Source: Nocardiopsis terrae (GTDB taxonomy: Bacteria > Actinomycetota > Actinomycetes > Streptosporangiales > Streptosporangiaceae). Taken from it: a DNA stretch of 64,000 bases. Both the position numbers and the translations under genes were made by a program. Positions 63,229-64,000 of the stretch are shown here, in pieces. The notes below the pieces were generated by a model. The model had not been told where the DNA came from, did not search any database, and was given only the letters and a program-made list of their open reading frames with translations. The stretch spans positions 248,001-312,000 of the forward strand of contig NZ_BMXJ01000002.1 in assembly GCF_014651695.1 (NCBI RefSeq), given 5' to 3'. Every line of letters begins with the position of its first letter. The stretch's first letter is position 1.

Positions 63229-64000
63229 ATGGCCCCGACCGAGGTCGCCCAGTCCCGCCGGATCGTCACCGAGATCCCCGGCCCCAAGTCCCGCGCGATC
63301 CAGCAGCGCCGTTCCTCCGCCGTCGCCCAGGGCGTGGGCAGCGTGCTGCCCGTGTACGTGGAGCGCGCGGGCGGCGGCATCGTCGAGGACGTCGACGGCA
63401 ACGCCCTGATCGACTTCGGCTCCGGCATCGCCGTGACCAACGTCGGCAACGCGAACCCCCGCGTCGTGGAGCGCGCCGCCGAACAGCTCGGCCGCTTCAC
63501 GCACACCTGCTTCATGGTCAACCCGTACGAGGCGTACGTGGAGGTCTGCGAGGCGCTCAACCGGATCACCCCGGGCGACCACGAGAAGCGTTCGGTCCTG
63601 CTGAACTCGGGCGCGGAGGCGGTGGAGAACGCCGTCAAGGTCGCCCGCAGCGCCACCGGGCGCCAGGCCGTCGTGGTGTTCGACCACGCCTACCACGGCC
63701 GCACCAACCTCACCATGGGCCTGACCTCGAAGAACATGCCCTACAAGCAGGGGTTCGGTCCGTTCGCGGGCGAGATCCACCGGATGCCCATGGCCTACCC
63801 CTACCGCTGGCCCACGGGCCCGGAGAACTGCGGCCCCGAGGCGGCGGCCGCGGCGATCGACCAGATCGCCAAGCAGGTCGGCGCCGAGAACGTGGCCGCG
63901 CTGGTCATCGAGCCGATCCAGGGCGAGGGCGGCTTCATCGAACCCGCCCCCGGTTTCCTGCCCGCGCTGGCGGAGTTCTGCCGCGCCAACGGGATCGTGT
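63229..64000 (+). CDS. gabT: 4-aminobutyrate aminotransferase (partial, runs off right edge)
   Basis: The first 257 codons of a class III PLP aminotransferase; ATG 63229 follows AGGGAGG. YVERAGGGIVEDVDGNALIDFGSGIAVTNVG, FTHTCFMVNPYEAYVEV, NSGAEAVENAVKVARSATGR, FDHAYHGRTNLTMGLTSK and ALVIEPIQGEGGFIEP are GabT hallmarks. The catalytic Lys lies beyond the edge. It transfers the amino group of GABA, and in many bacteria of 5-aminovalerate, to 2-oxoglutarate. It could extend the davBA route, though it is 55 kb away. Probably PucR-controlled. Confidence 0.9.
   Translation, partial: MAPTEVAQSRRIVTEIPGPKSRAIQQRRSSAVAQGVGSVLPVYVERAGGGIVEDVDGNALIDFGSGIAVTNVGNANPRVVERAAEQLGRFTHTCFMVNPYEAYVEVCEALNRITPGDHEKRSVLLNSGAEAVENAVKVARSATGRQAVVVFDHAYHGRTNLTMGLTSKNMPYKQGFGPFAGEIHRMPMAYPYRWPTGPENCGPEAAAAAIDQIAKQVGAENVAALVIEPIQGEGGFIEPAPGFLPALAEFCRANGIV

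Overview
The window is chromosomal DNA of a very GC-rich actinomycete. Codons end almost always in G or C, GTG and TTG starts are common, and long meaningless open frames lie antisense to real genes. The gene mix (MEP-pathway genes dxr-rseP-ispG, a GylR-type glycerol locus, an XRE/DUF5753 regulator, PucR, secreted peptidases, an LAXTG-type surface protein) fits a Streptosporangiales/Streptomycetales-like genus; Nocardiopsis is my best guess, by inference only. About 50 protein genes are supported. I saw no rRNA, tRNA, CRISPR array, prophage or intact insertion sequence.

Layout. 1-8.0 kb: the start of a DUF4081/GNAT acetyltransferase, a secreted TAP-type peptidase divergent from an Lrp regulator, a PH-like membrane protein, and a lysine-catabolic cluster (CAT-family permease, davA amidase, davB lysine 2-monooxygenase). 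8.4-12.5 kb: dxr, rseP and ispG on the minus strand. 12.7-25.4 kb: two secreted hydrolases, an aldehyde dehydrogenase, a 599-residue coiled-coil protein of unknown function, an HD-domain protein, a glycosylase-like family protein, SdpI and DCC proteins, and a two-component system whose upstream sequence motif recurs upstream of a penicillin-binding-protein-like hydrolase. 25.5-28.2 kb: an LAXTG-anchored surface protein, an 18-bp tandem repeat, and an AbiEi/DUF559-type gene flanked by two 62-bp hairpins. 28.2-34.3 kb: a complete oppABCDF-type operon. 34.6-40.6 kb: small unknown genes, a gluconate locus (gntK, FCD-type gntR, gntP), a DJ-1-like protein lacking the usual cysteine, and threonine aldolase.

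40.8-47.3 kb: a glycerol regulon (gylR, glpK, glpF, glpD) tied together by four copies of a 17-bp palindrome, with an XRE regulator lodged between glpF and glpD. 47.4 kb: a cold-shock protein. 47.9-57.3 kb: a LacI-controlled operon with a family-5 ABC importer and a GH2 beta-mannosidase, which probably imports and hydrolyses beta-mannosides. 57.4-64 kb: a Nei2-type DNA glycosylase, a large SF1-helicase-like protein whose ATPase motifs are destroyed, a PucR regulator, and a divergent gabT that runs off the right edge.

Most novel candidates: the pseudo-helicase (58396-61479), the 599-residue coiled-coil protein (17426-19225), the hairpin-bracketed AbiEi/DUF559 gene, the repeated two-component motif, and the deduced GylR and LacI operators.
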